Shown here: piece by piece, positions 44,177 through 54,204 of the stretch | Position numbering within the stretch: position 1 is the stretch's first letter | How the letters are laid out: the number at the start of each line of letters is the position of its first letter | Origin: an uncultured Gammaproteobacteria bacterium | GTDB taxonomy: Bacteria > Pseudomonadota > Gammaproteobacteria > Enterobacterales > Psychrobiaceae | DNA length: 57,609 bases | Direction: 5' to 3' | NCBI GenBank assembly: GCA_937139475.1 | Contig: CAKZQF010000192.1 | Location: 1 to 57,609 of the forward strand | Translations under genes and position numbers: made by a program | The notes under the pieces: generated by a model | Told to the model about the DNA's origin: nothing | Databases searched by the model: none | What the model saw: only the letters and a program-made list of their open reading frames with translations

Positions 44177-47100
44177 ATGAAACGGATTCAATACAAACTC
44201 TTGGCTATCCTACTCATTGCAGCATTGGCCCCTATGCTGATCACCGAACTAATTAGCTTAAGTACAGCAAAACAAGCGCAAAAACAAGAATTGCTCAACA
44301 ACCTCGAATCAATTGCAGTGCAAAAGCAACAAATGATTCACCAATTATTTGAACAAGAACAAAGCCACATTGAAATCTTAGCGAAAATGCCTCAGTTCGC
44401 ACAATCAATAGAGAATTTAACTGAGAGTTATACACTTGGCATTGGGTCAAAAGCGTACCAAGACGAAGTTGCCACACACGCATCAACGCTTGGCAATATT
44501 ATGAACTTACGTGCCATTCACAATATTTATGTGATCGCAAACAATGGAGACATCGTTTATTCAGATAACAAGAAAGCCGATTTTGGTAGCAACCTATACT
44601 CAGGACAATACAGTCAGAGCAACTTTGCCCAATCCATAAAAAAGGCATTTGCTGACGGCGGTACTCACTCCTCTAAATTTGAAGCTTATGCCGGTGACAG
44701 CGGTCAATTTAGTGCTTTTATTGCAACCACCATTTCCAATGGCGCAAACATCGTTGGTGTTTTAGCGTTTCAAATAACCCCCGACAAGCTTAATGCCATT
44801 GCAAAAGATTACACTGCCCTAGAAAACACAGGTGAGACAATATTCGCTAAACTTGAAGAGAACAAAGCTGTATTTATCACGCCACTTCGTTTTGACTCAG
44901 ATGCCGCCAACAAGCTTAGCATTAATTTAAGCAGTGATACCGCACTGCCGGTAAGAGAGGCTGTACAAGGCGTAAATGGTCAAGGAGAATCGGTGGACTA
45001 CCGGGGAGTTCCAATTCTCGCATCTTGGCGCTATTTGCCCAATTATAATATTGGTATGGTAGTCAAAATTGACCAGCAAGAAGCCTTTTGGCATGTTGAA
45101 CAACGTGAAAGCATTGTCTATTTGATTGCACTGCTTATTGCTATTCCTTGCTTAATATTCTTCTATTTCGTATCGCGTCGTTTTGCCCAACCTATCATCA
45201 GTATTGCCGAGTCAACCAACGCCATTGCTAAAGGCAACTTAGATCAGCAAATCAAAGTCGGTGGAAAAGACGAAATTGGCCAATTAGCCTCATCAATTAA
45301 TGAGATGTCAGCGCATATCAATAGAGCTTTTGAAGAGGAGGAGTCCAAACGCTGGCTGCAACGGGGAATCGAGCAGCTTTCACAAACAATGCGCGGTAAT
45401 CAAATCAGTACCGACTTATCTGATAATATTGTCTCATTTTTATCAAACTACCTTAATGCCAAGGTCGGTTCTCTCTATATTGTGAAGGAAAAAGCGCTTG
45501 AATTGGCCGGTGGGTTTGCCTTTGTGCCACACATCAACAATCAGGTTATTTCCTTTGGCGATGGACTTGTCGGACAGACAGCTATCACCAAGCGACATAT
45601 GACGGTAACGGATCTACCTGAGGGTTACACTTCTATTAGTTCAAGTCTTGGCGAAATTGTGCCAAAAAATTTGCTAATTTATCCAATCATCAAAGAGGAT
45701 GTCGTAGTTGCAGTGATTGAACTTGGCTGGATCAGTGATGCACATCCACAATCACTCACTTTTTTAGACGCAATAAGTGAGTCGGTGGGCACGGCATTAG
45801 GTGTTGCTGATTCCCACCACCAATTGCAGGTTCTTTTGGACCACTCGCAACAACAAATGGAAGAGCTGCAGGTCCGTGAAGAAGAGCTACGAGCGATTAA
45901 TGAAGAAGTTGAGCACCGTTCTAAGCAACTTGCGCAATCACAGAAAGATCTCGAGCGCCAATCCAATGAACTAAAAATGACCAATGAGGCATTGGAGCAA
46001 AAAACTATTTCCCTGGAGTCTCAAAATGCTGAAGTCGAGGCTAAAAATAAAGAAATTGAAATTTCCAAGCAGGAATTGGAACTCAAAGCAGAACAGCTTG
46101 AAGCTTCAAGTAAATATAAGTCTGAATTCTTGGCAAACATGTCGCATGAATTGCGCACGCCACTAAATTCAATGTTAATTCTGTCGCGATTATTGTCTGA
46201 TAATGACGAAGGCAACCTCGACCAAGATCAAATTGAGTCAGCCCAAGTGATTAACAATAGTGGTCAGCAATTACTCACCTTGATTAATGATATTCTCGAC
46301 CTGTCTAAAATTGAAGCAGGCAAGATGGAAGTCAACTTCGAAGATTATAATCTCTCAACAATTATTAATGAGTTGAATAGTCAGTTTAAACCTGTTGCTA
46401 ATGAAAAAGGAATTCAACTGCTCTATCGCATTGATGAGCGAGTCATACAAAATCAGTCATTTGACGTACAAAAGACCCAACAAATCCTAAAGAATTTGTT
46501 GTCTAATGCGATGAAATTTACCGAAGTAGGCACGGTGACTATCGATGTCAAAATGGCAGCGTCAAACCAAGTCTTTATCAACAATCAACTTAATGGCATT
46601 CCAGTGATGTCGATATCGGTTATTGATACAGGAATTGGCATTAGTGCCGAAAAGAGCAAAGCAATCTTTGGAGCGTTTCAGCAAGCTGACGGCTCCACTA
46701 GCCGCAAGTACGGAGGCACAGGCCTTGGATTAACCATTTCACGCCACCTAACCGACCTGGTAGGTGGTGAACTAAGTGTCCAAAGTAAAGCAGAAAAAGG
46801 TAGCGTTTTCACTCTGCACCTGCCTTTAAGACCAATCACTTCAACACAAAGTGAGCAAAGTGAACAAGCTAAAAATATTAGTAACATGCCAGCGGCGGCG
46901 CATGCCCCAGCAAATGCCATAGAGCGCTTTACCAGTAAAATATTAGAAAATAAGGCACCCGCTAACCAGGTGCAACATAAAGCGGCTGCTAACGAAAACA
47001 ACATGATAGTTATCATTGAAGATGACCAAAGCTTTGCCAAGATACTAAGCAAGCTTGCCAAAAAATCTGGATTTAACTGTCTTTACGCTAACTCGGGTAA

Positions 47101-48250
47101 GAAAGGACTGGAATATGTCCGAGAACACCAACCCTGTGGTGTGATCCTCGACTTGGGACTGCCTGATATTAGTGGTAGTGAGCTGCTAGCCCAACTCAAG
47201 GCTGATGAAAGCACAAAACACATCCCGGTACACATCATTTCAGGAGATACCCGCGCCGACGAAATAACCAGAATTGGGGCGCAGGGCTATCATCAAAAAC
47301 CAGTTGATCGCCAAGAGTTAAATACCCTGTTCACCAGTTTCAGTCATGAAAATTCAGCCAGTGCGCATCAACAAGTCATTATATTTGATGATTCAACCGC
47401 TAATGCCCATTTAGATTTGAGCTTTCTTAATCACACCCAAGTAGACACTATTTCGGTTCATTCATTTGATGAATTGTCCCACAACCTTGGAAACGCTGAA
47501 GAGCCAATAAAAGGGGTTATTATTAAGTCGCAGTCATTAAATGATGAATGCTGTACCTGGCTATCGCACAATTATCAGTATGCCCAAGCAGCTGATATAT
47601 CGATAGTGCTATTAGTTGATAGCAAACTAGATAGTAGCCAAAGCGATAGGTTAGAAAAATATGACTGTCATGTCATACTCGATGGCCCCCACTCGGAAGA
47701 GCGGTTACAGGATGAAGTCGCCTTATTTTTATCACAATTTGGTGCAGACGGTGTACTTGAACCAAAGACCATTAATGTTGTAGCGCCAACGATTAAAAGC
47801 GTTTCCCAGCCCAACGAACCCAATGAGCCTGAGGAGACTTCCTCACGCAACACCATTTCAGTACGAGGATGCAATGTATTATTGGTCGATGATGATTTGC
47901 GCAACACCTTTGCCCTCTCTAAGGTGCTAAAAAAACAAGGCATGAATGTTACATTAGCTGACAACGGGCAAATGGCGTTAGATAAACTCTACGATGATGA
48001 CAAAATAGACATCGTGCTTATGGACATCATGATGCCAGTGATGGATGGCTATGAGGCAATGACCCACATACGTAATGATGATAAGTACGCCGTGTTGCCA
48101 ATTATTGCACTCACCGCAAAAGCCATGCAGGAGGATCGTAGAAAGTGTATGGAAGCCGGCGCTAGCGATTATCTGACTAAGCCCGTTGATGTCGACAAGC
48201 TAGTGGCAATGATGAAAGTTTGGCTCTATAAAGAAGTGGTGTCAACCTAA
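44177..48250 (+). CDS. Hybrid sensor histidine kinase with Cache, HAMP, GAF and three receiver domains
   Basis: About 1357 residues. I chose the second ATG because AGGAAATGAAG gives it proper ribosome spacing. Order: membrane helix 10-28; periplasmic double-Cache-like sensor to about 310; second helix; HAMP (about 340-390); GAF (about 410-555); long coiled coil; HisKA with phosphorylated His in NMSHELRTPLNSML (about 658); HATPase (NLLSNAMKF, DTGIGIS, GGTGLGLTIS); receiver 1 with Asp in VILDLGLPD (about 993); a receiver-like segment at about 1080-1200 that reads GVIIKSQSL where the Asp should be; and receiver 3 with Asp in VLMDIMMPVMDGYEAM (about 1282). Probably it drives the downstream CheR and GGDEF-EAL proteins. 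The ligand is unknown. Confidence 0.93.
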   Translation: MKRIQYKLLAILLIAALAPMLITELISLSTAKQAQKQELLNNLESIAVQKQQMIHQLFEQEQSHIEILAKMPQFAQSIENLTESYTLGIGSKAYQDEVATHASTLGNIMNLRAIHNIYVIANNGDIVYSDNKKADFGSNLYSGQYSQSNFAQSIKKAFADGGTHSSKFEAYAGDSGQFSAFIATTISNGANIVGVLAFQITPDKLNAIAKDYTALENTGETIFAKLEENKAVFITPLRFDSDAANKLSINLSSDTALPVREAVQGVNGQGESVDYRGVPILASWRYLPNYNIGMVVKIDQQEAFWHVEQRESIVYLIALLIAIPCLIFFYFVSRRFAQPIISIAESTNAIAKGNLDQQIKVGGKDEIGQLASSINEMSAHINRAFEEEESKRWLQRGIEQLSQTMRGNQISTDLSDNIVSFLSNYLNAKVGSLYIVKEKALELAGGFAFVPHINNQVISFGDGLVGQTAITKRHMTVTDLPEGYTSISSSLGEIVPKNLLIYPIIKEDVVVAVIELGWISDAHPQSLTFLDAISESVGTALGVADSHHQLQVLLDHSQQQMEELQVREEELRAINEEVEHRSKQLAQSQKDLERQSNELKMTNEALEQKTISLESQNAEVEAKNKEIEISKQELELKAEQLEASSKYKSEFLANMSHELRTPLNSMLILSRLLSDNDEGNLDQDQIESAQVINNSGQQLLTLINDILDLSKIEAGKMEVNFEDYNLSTIINELNSQFKPVANEKGIQLLYRIDERVIQNQSFDVQKTQQILKNLLSNAMKFTEVGTVTIDVKMAASNQVFINNQLNGIPVMSISVIDTGIGISAEKSKAIFGAFQQADGSTSRKYGGTGLGLTISRHLTDLVGGELSVQSKAEKGSVFTLHLPLRPITSTQSEQSEQAKNISNMPAAAHAPANAIERFTSKILENKAPANQVQHKAAANENNMIVIIEDDQSFAKILSKLAKKSGFNCLYANSGKKGLEYVREHQPCGVILDLGLPDISGSELLAQLKADESTKHIPVHIISGDTRADEITRIGAQGYHQKPVDRQELNTLFTSFSHENSASAHQQVIIFDDSTANAHLDLSFLNHTQVDTISVHSFDELSHNLGNAEEPIKGVIIKSQSLNDECCTWLSHNYQYAQAADISIVLLVDSKLDSSQSDRLEKYDCHVILDGPHSEERLQDEVALFLSQFGADGVLEPKTINVVAPTIKSVSQPNEPNEPEETSSRNTISVRGCNVLLVDDDLRNTFALSKVLKKQGMNVTLADNGQMALDKLYDDDKIDIVLMDIMMPVMDGYEAMTHIRNDDKYAVLPIIALTAKAMQEDRRKCMEAGASDYLTKPVDVDKLVAMMKVWLYKEVVST

Positions 48251-49080
48251 TGGGCATCAGCTTTAGCGAATTGGAAAAGTTAGAATATGATGTGGTTATA
48301 TCGACGATAAGATTGCGCTACGGGCATGACTTTCGCTCATATGCGCGCAATTCATTGATGCGCAGATTGCTGCACCATGTCAATAAAAAGGAATTGAATA
48401 ATTTAAGTGAGTTGGTGCCTCTGCTAATGCACGACAAAAATATATTCGCTGATCTATTAAATTCTGTTTCCGTGCCAGTAACAGAGATGTTTAGGGATCC
48501 ACAGGTTTTTAGAAAATTAAGGGAAAAGGTGATTCCTTTGCTTAAAACATACCCGTCAATTAAGATTTGGCATGCCGGGTGTGCAACTGGTGAAGAAGTA
48601 TATTCCATGGCAATATTGCTTGAAGAAGAAGAGCTATACGATCATTGCAAAGTATTTGCGACAGACTTTAATACGCAATCCTTAACCAAAGCGCAGGCGG
48701 GCGTTTTTCCACTAAGCAAAATGCAGCAATATACCGAAAACTATTACGCTGCCGGCGGTAAATCTTCTTTTTCAGATTATTATCATGTCAAAAATGATTG
48801 TATCCAAATGGATAAAAAATTAGCTCGAAACATTACTTTTGCCAAACATAACCTGATGACAGACAACGTCTTTGGCCAATTTAATTTAGTGTTGTGCCGT
48901 AATGTTTTGATTTACTTTGGCAGGGAGCTGCAAGATAGCGTGTTAAGCTTGTTTAAGGAGAGTATGGCACCACTGGGTTACTTGTGCCTTGGACAACATG
49001 AATCAATTGATCATTCACTTAATACTGCGGATTTTCAAAACATTTTCGAAAATGAAAAAATTTATCGAAAAAGTAATTAG
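48250..49080 (+). CDS. CheR-type protein glutamate methyltransferase
   Basis: A 276-residue protein starting one base over the kinase stop. The N-terminal helical domain (MGISFSELEKLEYDVVISTI) is short, and the SAM-binding core carries IWHAGCATGEEVYSMAILLE and NLVLCRNVLIYFGRELQDSV, the CheR hallmarks. CheR methylates receptor glutamates; here, away from a chemotaxis cluster and without a CheB partner, it may methylate the kinase's coiled-coil region or serve as an adaptor (inference). It is translated together with the kinase. Confidence 0.92.
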   Translation: MGISFSELEKLEYDVVISTIRLRYGHDFRSYARNSLMRRLLHHVNKKELNNLSELVPLLMHDKNIFADLLNSVSVPVTEMFRDPQVFRKLREKVIPLLKTYPSIKIWHAGCATGEEVYSMAILLEEEELYDHCKVFATDFNTQSLTKAQAGVFPLSKMQQYTENYYAAGGKSSFSDYYHVKNDCIQMDKKLARNITFAKHNLMTDNVFGQFNLVLCRNVLIYFGRELQDSVLSLFKESMAPLGYLCLGQHESIDHSLNTADFQNIFENEKIYRKSN

Positions 49081-49097
49081 GATGAAATAATAACAAC

Positions 49098-51251
49098 ATG
49101 GAATTGGTAACAAAAACGGAATCAGTTGCAACACCAAATCAGCCGAAAATTTTGATTGTTGATGATGTTCCAGCAAATCTTTTTGCGCTGGAGCAAACGT
49201 TAAAGCCGCTAAAGGCACAACTGACGCGAGCTGAGTCTGGAGAGCAAGCTCTTTCAAAAGTACTAAGGGAAGACTTTGCGCTGATCTTAATGGATGTTCA
49301 AATGCCTGGCATGGACGGGTTTGAAACGGTCGAATTGATGCGGGCTTATGAAGAGACCAAGCATATTCCCGTGATATTTGTCACCGCAATCTCTAAAGAA
49401 GATCATTTCATTTCGCAAGGTTACAATTCTGGCGCTGTAGACTATTTATTTAAGCCAATCAATACCACGGTGTTGCTAAGTAAAGTCAATGTTTTCCTTG
49501 AACTAGCCAAACAGCGCGCCCAACTACAAGCCGTGATTAAAGAAAACCAACAAATGTCGGCACACAATGAAACGGTACTAGACTGTATCAGTGAAGGCAT
49601 TGTTTCATTTGGCGCTGATGGCAACATTGACTGGGCCAATCCAACCGCGCAAAAACTATTAGGCTTTGACGATAAACCGATAAAAGGCACTTCGTTATTC
49701 TCATTATTTTATCATCAAGAAAACACCCCGCCTTTGACCTGGGCTGAATTTGGTTGTTCAAAGGTTATCCGATCCAAAGCGCATGTCCGTAGCAGTGATT
49801 ACCTGTTACAACGAAAAGACCATTCAACGTTTCCCGCTGAGTTTTCCATGTCAGGGTTTACCACTGACTTTCAAAAAGGCGGCGTTTTCTCATTTCAGGA
49901 TATAACCGAACGAAAGTGGACTGAGAATGAGCTGATACGACTTGCTCAGGAAGACTCCCTCACTCAACTGCCCAATCGTTCCCTCTTCCATGAATTTTTA
50001 CGTGTCAGCATTCAGGAACGTATCCGCGACAATGGTAACTTAGCATTGCTGATGCTTGATATGGATGACTTTAAACGAGTTAATGATACGCTCGGCCATG
50101 ATGTGGGTGATAAACTGCTGCAGTCCGTTTCAGCGCGGATTCAAAAATCGCTGCGCCAGGGGGATTTGGTGGCACGATTAGGGGGGGACGAATTCGGGAT
50201 CATCCTGCCTATTATTCGCCACTCAGATGATGCTGGTCGAGTGGCAAAAAAAATCTTGCGCTCCTTTGAAAATGAACATTTACTTGATGAACACCATATC
50301 AAAGTCGGTGCAAGTATTGGTATTGCGAACTTCCCCGAAGGTGGCCAAGATATCAAAGAGCTTGTCAAATCCGCTGATACAGCCATGTATCACGCCAAAG
50401 GTGCCGGGCGTAATTCATTTCAGTTCTTCTCTGAAGAAATGCAAGAGCGGGTTTTGGCAAAGGACTTATTAGAAAAAGAATTGGTCATCGCACTGGAGGA
50501 GCAACAGTTTGAGTGCTACTTTCAGCCCAAGCTCGATGCCAACAGCCAGTTAATTGGTTACGAAGCATTAGTCCGTTGGCGACACCCCAGCCGTGGTCTT
50601 GTTTACCCTTGCGAATTTATTGAGTTGTTGGAAGAAACGGGGCTAGTGGTTGAACTTGGCAAACAAATGCTTGAAATGGCTTGTGCTCAAACCAAAGCAT
50701 GGATAGATGAAAAGCTTATTAGTGATAATACTGCCGTTGCTGTTAACATCTCAGTTAAGCAGTTAAGCAATGGCCTGTTACTTAGAACCATAGAAGAGAT
50801 CTTAGCTAAAACTGGCCTGCCTCCTCATTGTCTTGAGCTTGAGGTGACTGAATATACCATGATGAACGACATAGAAAAGGCTATCACTGTACTTAACGAT
50901 ATTCAGCGTTTGGGCGTCGCGATCGCGGTTGATGACTTTGGAACAGGCTACAGCTCGCTAACCTATCTCTCAAAACTTCCAGTCAATACGCTCAAAGTAG
51001 ATCAGTACTTTGTCAATGGCATAGGTAAAGATCAAAATGACGAGTCTATTGTTAAGGCAACGATAAACCTGGCACATAGCTTAAACTTAAAAGTAACAGC
51101 AGAAGGCGTTGAAACAGAAGAGCAGCGCCAGTTTCTTATCACCAACAAAGTAGACTTTCTCCAAGGCTACTTTTATTCAAAACCTAAACCCCCCCGTGAC
51201 CTGGAGCAATGGATTGAAGATAATAGCAAGCGTATATCAGAGTTAATTTAA
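49098..51251 (+). CDS. Response regulator REC-PAS-GGDEF-EAL (c-di-GMP turnover)
   Basis: A 717-residue protein. The receiver (about 15-130) has Asp in LILMDVQMPGMDGFE. A PAS domain (about 155-275) starts VLDCISEGIVSFGADGNIDW. The GGDEF domain keeps the full signature ARLGGDEFGII (about 363) and an inhibitory-site RxxD (RQGD) before it, so it may make c-di-GMP. The EAL domain has YEALVRWRHP, VDDFGTGYSSLTYLS, KVD and EGVETEEQ, so it may also degrade it. Which activity prevails is not known. It is third in the kinase-cheR operon, and the receiver is the likely target of the kinase. A c-di-GMP riboswitch at 27418 could respond. Confidence 0.93.
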   Translation: MELVTKTESVATPNQPKILIVDDVPANLFALEQTLKPLKAQLTRAESGEQALSKVLREDFALILMDVQMPGMDGFETVELMRAYEETKHIPVIFVTAISKEDHFISQGYNSGAVDYLFKPINTTVLLSKVNVFLELAKQRAQLQAVIKENQQMSAHNETVLDCISEGIVSFGADGNIDWANPTAQKLLGFDDKPIKGTSLFSLFYHQENTPPLTWAEFGCSKVIRSKAHVRSSDYLLQRKDHSTFPAEFSMSGFTTDFQKGGVFSFQDITERKWTENELIRLAQEDSLTQLPNRSLFHEFLRVSIQERIRDNGNLALLMLDMDDFKRVNDTLGHDVGDKLLQSVSARIQKSLRQGDLVARLGGDEFGIILPIIRHSDDAGRVAKKILRSFENEHLLDEHHIKVGASIGIANFPEGGQDIKELVKSADTAMYHAKGAGRNSFQFFSEEMQERVLAKDLLEKELVIALEEQQFECYFQPKLDANSQLIGYEALVRWRHPSRGLVYPCEFIELLEETGLVVELGKQMLEMACAQTKAWIDEKLISDNTAVAVNISVKQLSNGLLLRTIEEILAKTGLPPHCLELEVTEYTMMNDIEKAITVLNDIQRLGVAIAVDDFGTGYSSLTYLSKLPVNTLKVDQYFVNGIGKDQNDESIVKATINLAHSLNLKVTAEGVETEEQRQFLITNKVDFLQGYFYSKPKPPRDLEQWIEDNSKRISELI

Positions 51252-51260
51252 TGCCCTATA

Positions 51261-52487
51261 TTATACGGTGGCGCTTTGGTGCCACCGCGCTAGTAGGTTC
51301 TGATAAGAATGTCGCGGTGAACAAGCAGAGTATATCCCGCTCTGGAGACTAACCAACTCAAATCGACACAGTTTACTTAAAGCATCTTCAACATCAAAAT
51401 CCAGCACAGTGTCGAGAGATTGAGCAAAGTAATCCTCAATGGCACTATCTAGCTCTTGCGCCGTCGCACGTTGCAGTTTCTGCATAAAAGTCCACGCCAA
51501 GATGAGCTCTTTACACTCAGACTCCTTGGCACTATCGATCAAATAATGAAATACACCAACATTGTTGTCTAATGCTTTGTAGTAAAGACTCTCACTGAGG
51601 GTTTGCATAAAGCGAATTTTTTTATTTTTAAAGGCACTAAATTGCTTCCAAAAATAGCCCCCCAATGTCGCCAGACCAGCAGCCAACACTAATAGGTTTT
51701 GTTGATTTAACTCAACCGGTTTATCAGACAAGCCTAAGTAAAAAGAAATCAGTGCGCCAACGAGCAACATCGTGGCGCCCAACTTGGTGGCCAAGATAAT
51801 TCCGCCACTCGCTATTGCCGGGATACCGATTAACAGCTTATCCAGATTACGCATTTTAATCTTGGAATTAGGAAACAAGGTTTCAATATCAGCCTTGGGA
51901 ACGTCTTTAAACAGCTTCAACATTACCGCACCGGGCTTGATATGTTCCGACATGGCACGCTTATTATCAATAAACCACTGTCTATCTTGATATTGCAGGA
52001 AAATAAACACGCGTTCATAATTAGTAAACTGAATTGTTTTACGACCGAAACGCCCTATTCTTTTAACTTCTCGCTTAACCATGTGCTCACCGCGAGTAAA
52101 TACCAACAATTTACTAAACTCATCAAATTTAACATCTAATTTAATATTAAATAATGAATTGTCATTCATTGCCTGCACCAAGTCATGCTGAGTAAGCTGC
52201 TCATAGTTAGCCGACACTAACACTTGGTGGACCAATTCTGAAAGTTCTTGTCCTTCATTTTCATGTATTTGCCAAGGTTTGGTATCAATGTCGGGGTTAT
52301 AGGGCGCGTAAGCGAGCTTGAGCGTATCAAGCAATGCTTGATACTCAAGGTTGATTAAATTAGCAAACAGCTGACGATGAGATTCAAAATCTGCTGACGG
52401 CACAAAGTTGGTCGCACGGCAAATTCCTTCAACATCATGACAAGAGAAAGGAATAAACCGCTGCTTGGGCACTAAAGGAACAGACAT
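51261..52487 (-). CDS. TMEM143/DUF3754 family membrane protein
   Basis: A 408-residue protein. A long N-terminal cytoplasmic region (1-210) includes the family run KREVKRIGRFGRKTIQFTNY. Two close membrane helices follow (about 218-245 and 262-280, IGIPAIASGGIILATKLGAT and LLVLAAGLATLGGYFWKQF). The helical C-terminus carries RFMQTLSESLYYKALDNNVG. This matches the TMEM143 (DUF3754) family, known from mitochondria and plastids and some bacteria, with no known function. It ends close to the convergent GGDEF-EAL gene (9 bp). The DsbA-like lipoprotein gene lies 5 bp upstream, so the two are probably one operon. Confidence 0.8.
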   Translation of the reverse strand: MSVPLVPKQRFIPFSCHDVEGICRATNFVPSADFESHRQLFANLINLEYQALLDTLKLAYAPYNPDIDTKPWQIHENEGQELSELVHQVLVSANYEQLTQHDLVQAMNDNSLFNIKLDVKFDEFSKLLVFTRGEHMVKREVKRIGRFGRKTIQFTNYERVFIFLQYQDRQWFIDNKRAMSEHIKPGAVMLKLFKDVPKADIETLFPNSKIKMRNLDKLLIGIPAIASGGIILATKLGATMLLVGALISFYLGLSDKPVELNQQNLLVLAAGLATLGGYFWKQFSAFKNKKIRFMQTLSESLYYKALDNNVGVFHYLIDSAKESECKELILAWTFMQKLQRATAQELDSAIEDYFAQSLDTVLDFDVEDALSKLCRFELVSLQSGIYSACSPRHSYQNLLARWHQSATV

Positions 52488-52492
52488 ATCGG

Positions 52493-53152
52493 TTATGGGT
52501 TAGTAAGCAGGTAGTTTACCAATTTAGCTAAACGCTCATTTTGGTTACCTTGACTAGCCAAGGCACCTAACTTAACACGATATTTATCATTAACAATTAA
52601 ATCAGGCGTAAAGCGCACATTATCACTTGCCACTTTTGCTGCCATTGCTTTATAGCGGTTAAAAGTCTTTTCACTATTCATTGTGTCTTGAAATACCTTG
52701 CTCGTTTGGCCAAGGACAACGAAGATATTTTTAAGATCATTGAGTTCACCTAACATTGTGTTCTGTTTAAAGTGGACATCAAATACCTTGGCCACAAACT
52801 CGTCTTCTATGCCAAGCTCCCCAGCGGCAGCGAAGGCGAAAGTCATGTTGCGAGCATACTCCTTATTGTTTTTAGGGAAGTAAAGGACATGGGAGCGTTC
52901 GAAGGGAACAGACTTATCTAGACTAGCTTTAAGTCGTTTAAACAGTGGCTCTGAAGAAAAGCAGTGGCTACAGTATAGCGAAAAATGTTCAACAAGCTTC
53001 GGTTCTTTAGAGGGCTCGTCACGCACTATTTCATAATCTTTGCCTAGCTCAAAACTGGCATCAGTCTCTTTTGCCTGCGGCGAGCATGAAAATAGCACTA
53101 ACGAAGATAAGACGATAAAAAAAACGCATTTAAGTTTATTTGCAACGTACAT
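52493..53152 (-). CDS. DsbA-like thioredoxin-fold lipoprotein
   Basis: A 219-residue protein with a lipoprotein signal (SLVLFSC, Cys23). The thioredoxin-like active site is LYCSHCFSSEP, CSHC at residues 61-64, in place of the CPHC of classical DsbA; the helical insert and the cis-Pro region (RFTPDLIVNDKYRV) fit the DsbA family. It should act in the periplasm on disulfide bonds of exported proteins, tethered to a membrane. It is the first gene of a two-gene unit with the TMEM143-like protein. Substrate and redox partner are unknown. Confidence 0.88.
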   Translation of the reverse strand: MYVANKLKCVFFIVLSSLVLFSCSPQAKETDASFELGKDYEIVRDEPSKEPKLVEHFSLYCSHCFSSEPLFKRLKASLDKSVPFERSHVLYFPKNNKEYARNMTFAFAAAGELGIEDEFVAKVFDVHFKQNTMLGELNDLKNIFVVLGQTSKVFQDTMNSEKTFNRYKAMAAKVASDNVRFTPDLIVNDKYRVKLGALASQGNQNERLAKLVNYLLTNP

Positions 53153-53232
53153 AATGTAATTCTCTTCAGTTTAAAAGTTAATTATAGGCTGATTTTACAA
53201 GATAAAATGTAGATTACTATCAGTAATTTGCT

Positions 53233-53988
53233 TTAGTTTTTAAGCAGTACCAGGCAACTAACAATTAGCGTCATTACAAATAACAGCCAGCGCATTGTAT
53301 GGCCTGAAATATTAAGGGTTACTTTTACCCCTAACCACGCGCCGACCATAGAGCCACAAGCCAATGCTATTGCAGGCAACCATATAATGAGATCTTGTGC
53401 GATAAAAATGATCACCGCAATGACGGTAAATGCCAGGGTAGCAACCAGTTTTAAGGCATTGGCTCTAGCCAAATCATAATGCAAGGCACCTGTAAATGCT
53501 GCGAGTAACAAGAAGCCGACCCCCGCTTGAATTAATCCGCCATAAAAGCCTGCAACAAAGAGCATTAGCCATCGACTTGGCGAAGCCGTTAAGCGGCGAT
53601 GATTGCTCTGTTGAGCGAGAACAAGGCCAGGCATCACCAACATTACCAATGCCATGGTAACCATCGAGCCAAGCAAAATATAAGTCAATATATCCGGTGT
53701 AAACAAGCTTGCAGATAAGGCCCCCAGCGCGCCCGCGACAAGAGTTAGCAACACAATGCTGGTAAGATCATCTTGAGGCAGTTTTTTATGTTTTGCAAAA
53801 CCTGCAATCCCTGAAACAGATTGCATTAATACCCCAACACGATTGGTGGCATTAGCGACATCTGCTGGCATCCCCAACAACATTAGCGCCGGGATCGTCA
53901 GGTTTGAACCGCCACCAGCGAGCGTATTAATAACACCTGCGATTAAGCCCGTGATAACCAAAATAATGTAATAGATAGTGTCGCTCAT
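53233..53988 (-). CDS. TauE/SafE family sulfite exporter-like permease
   Basis: A 251-residue inner-membrane protein with about eight helices in two halves, typical of TauE/SafE. The opening GLIAGVINTLAGGGSNLTIP and the second-half FYGGLIQAGVGFLLLAAF are the signature repeats. Members export sulfite, sulfoacetate or similar organic anions; the substrate here is not clear from sequence. It is a single gene: 80 bp separate it from the DsbA-like gene downstream, and fabV is divergent about 215 bp upstream. Confidence 0.9.
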   Translation of the reverse strand: MSDTIYYIILVITGLIAGVINTLAGGGSNLTIPALMLLGMPADVANATNRVGVLMQSVSGIAGFAKHKKLPQDDLTSIVLLTLVAGALGALSASLFTPDILTYILLGSMVTMALVMLVMPGLVLAQQSNHRRLTASPSRWLMLFVAGFYGGLIQAGVGFLLLAAFTGALHYDLARANALKLVATLAFTVIAVIIFIAQDLIIWLPAIALACGSMVGAWLGVKVTLNISGHTMRWLLFVMTLIVSCLVLLKN

Positions 53989-54204
53989 TAATAATGCTCT
54001 TTAGCGGAAATTGATGTAATATAAATTGGATTCTGCCACAAAATCAGTGGTTAAGTGTATCAAATATTATTCTGGCATCACCAAATAAAGCGCATAAACG
54101 CCTTTCGATTGTGTCGTGATAACTAATCAGAGCAGCGTTAACAGGGAATTGCGGTATAGTATGCGCAAACGTTATAAAATGAACTATAAATAAGAGTTAT
54201 ATTA

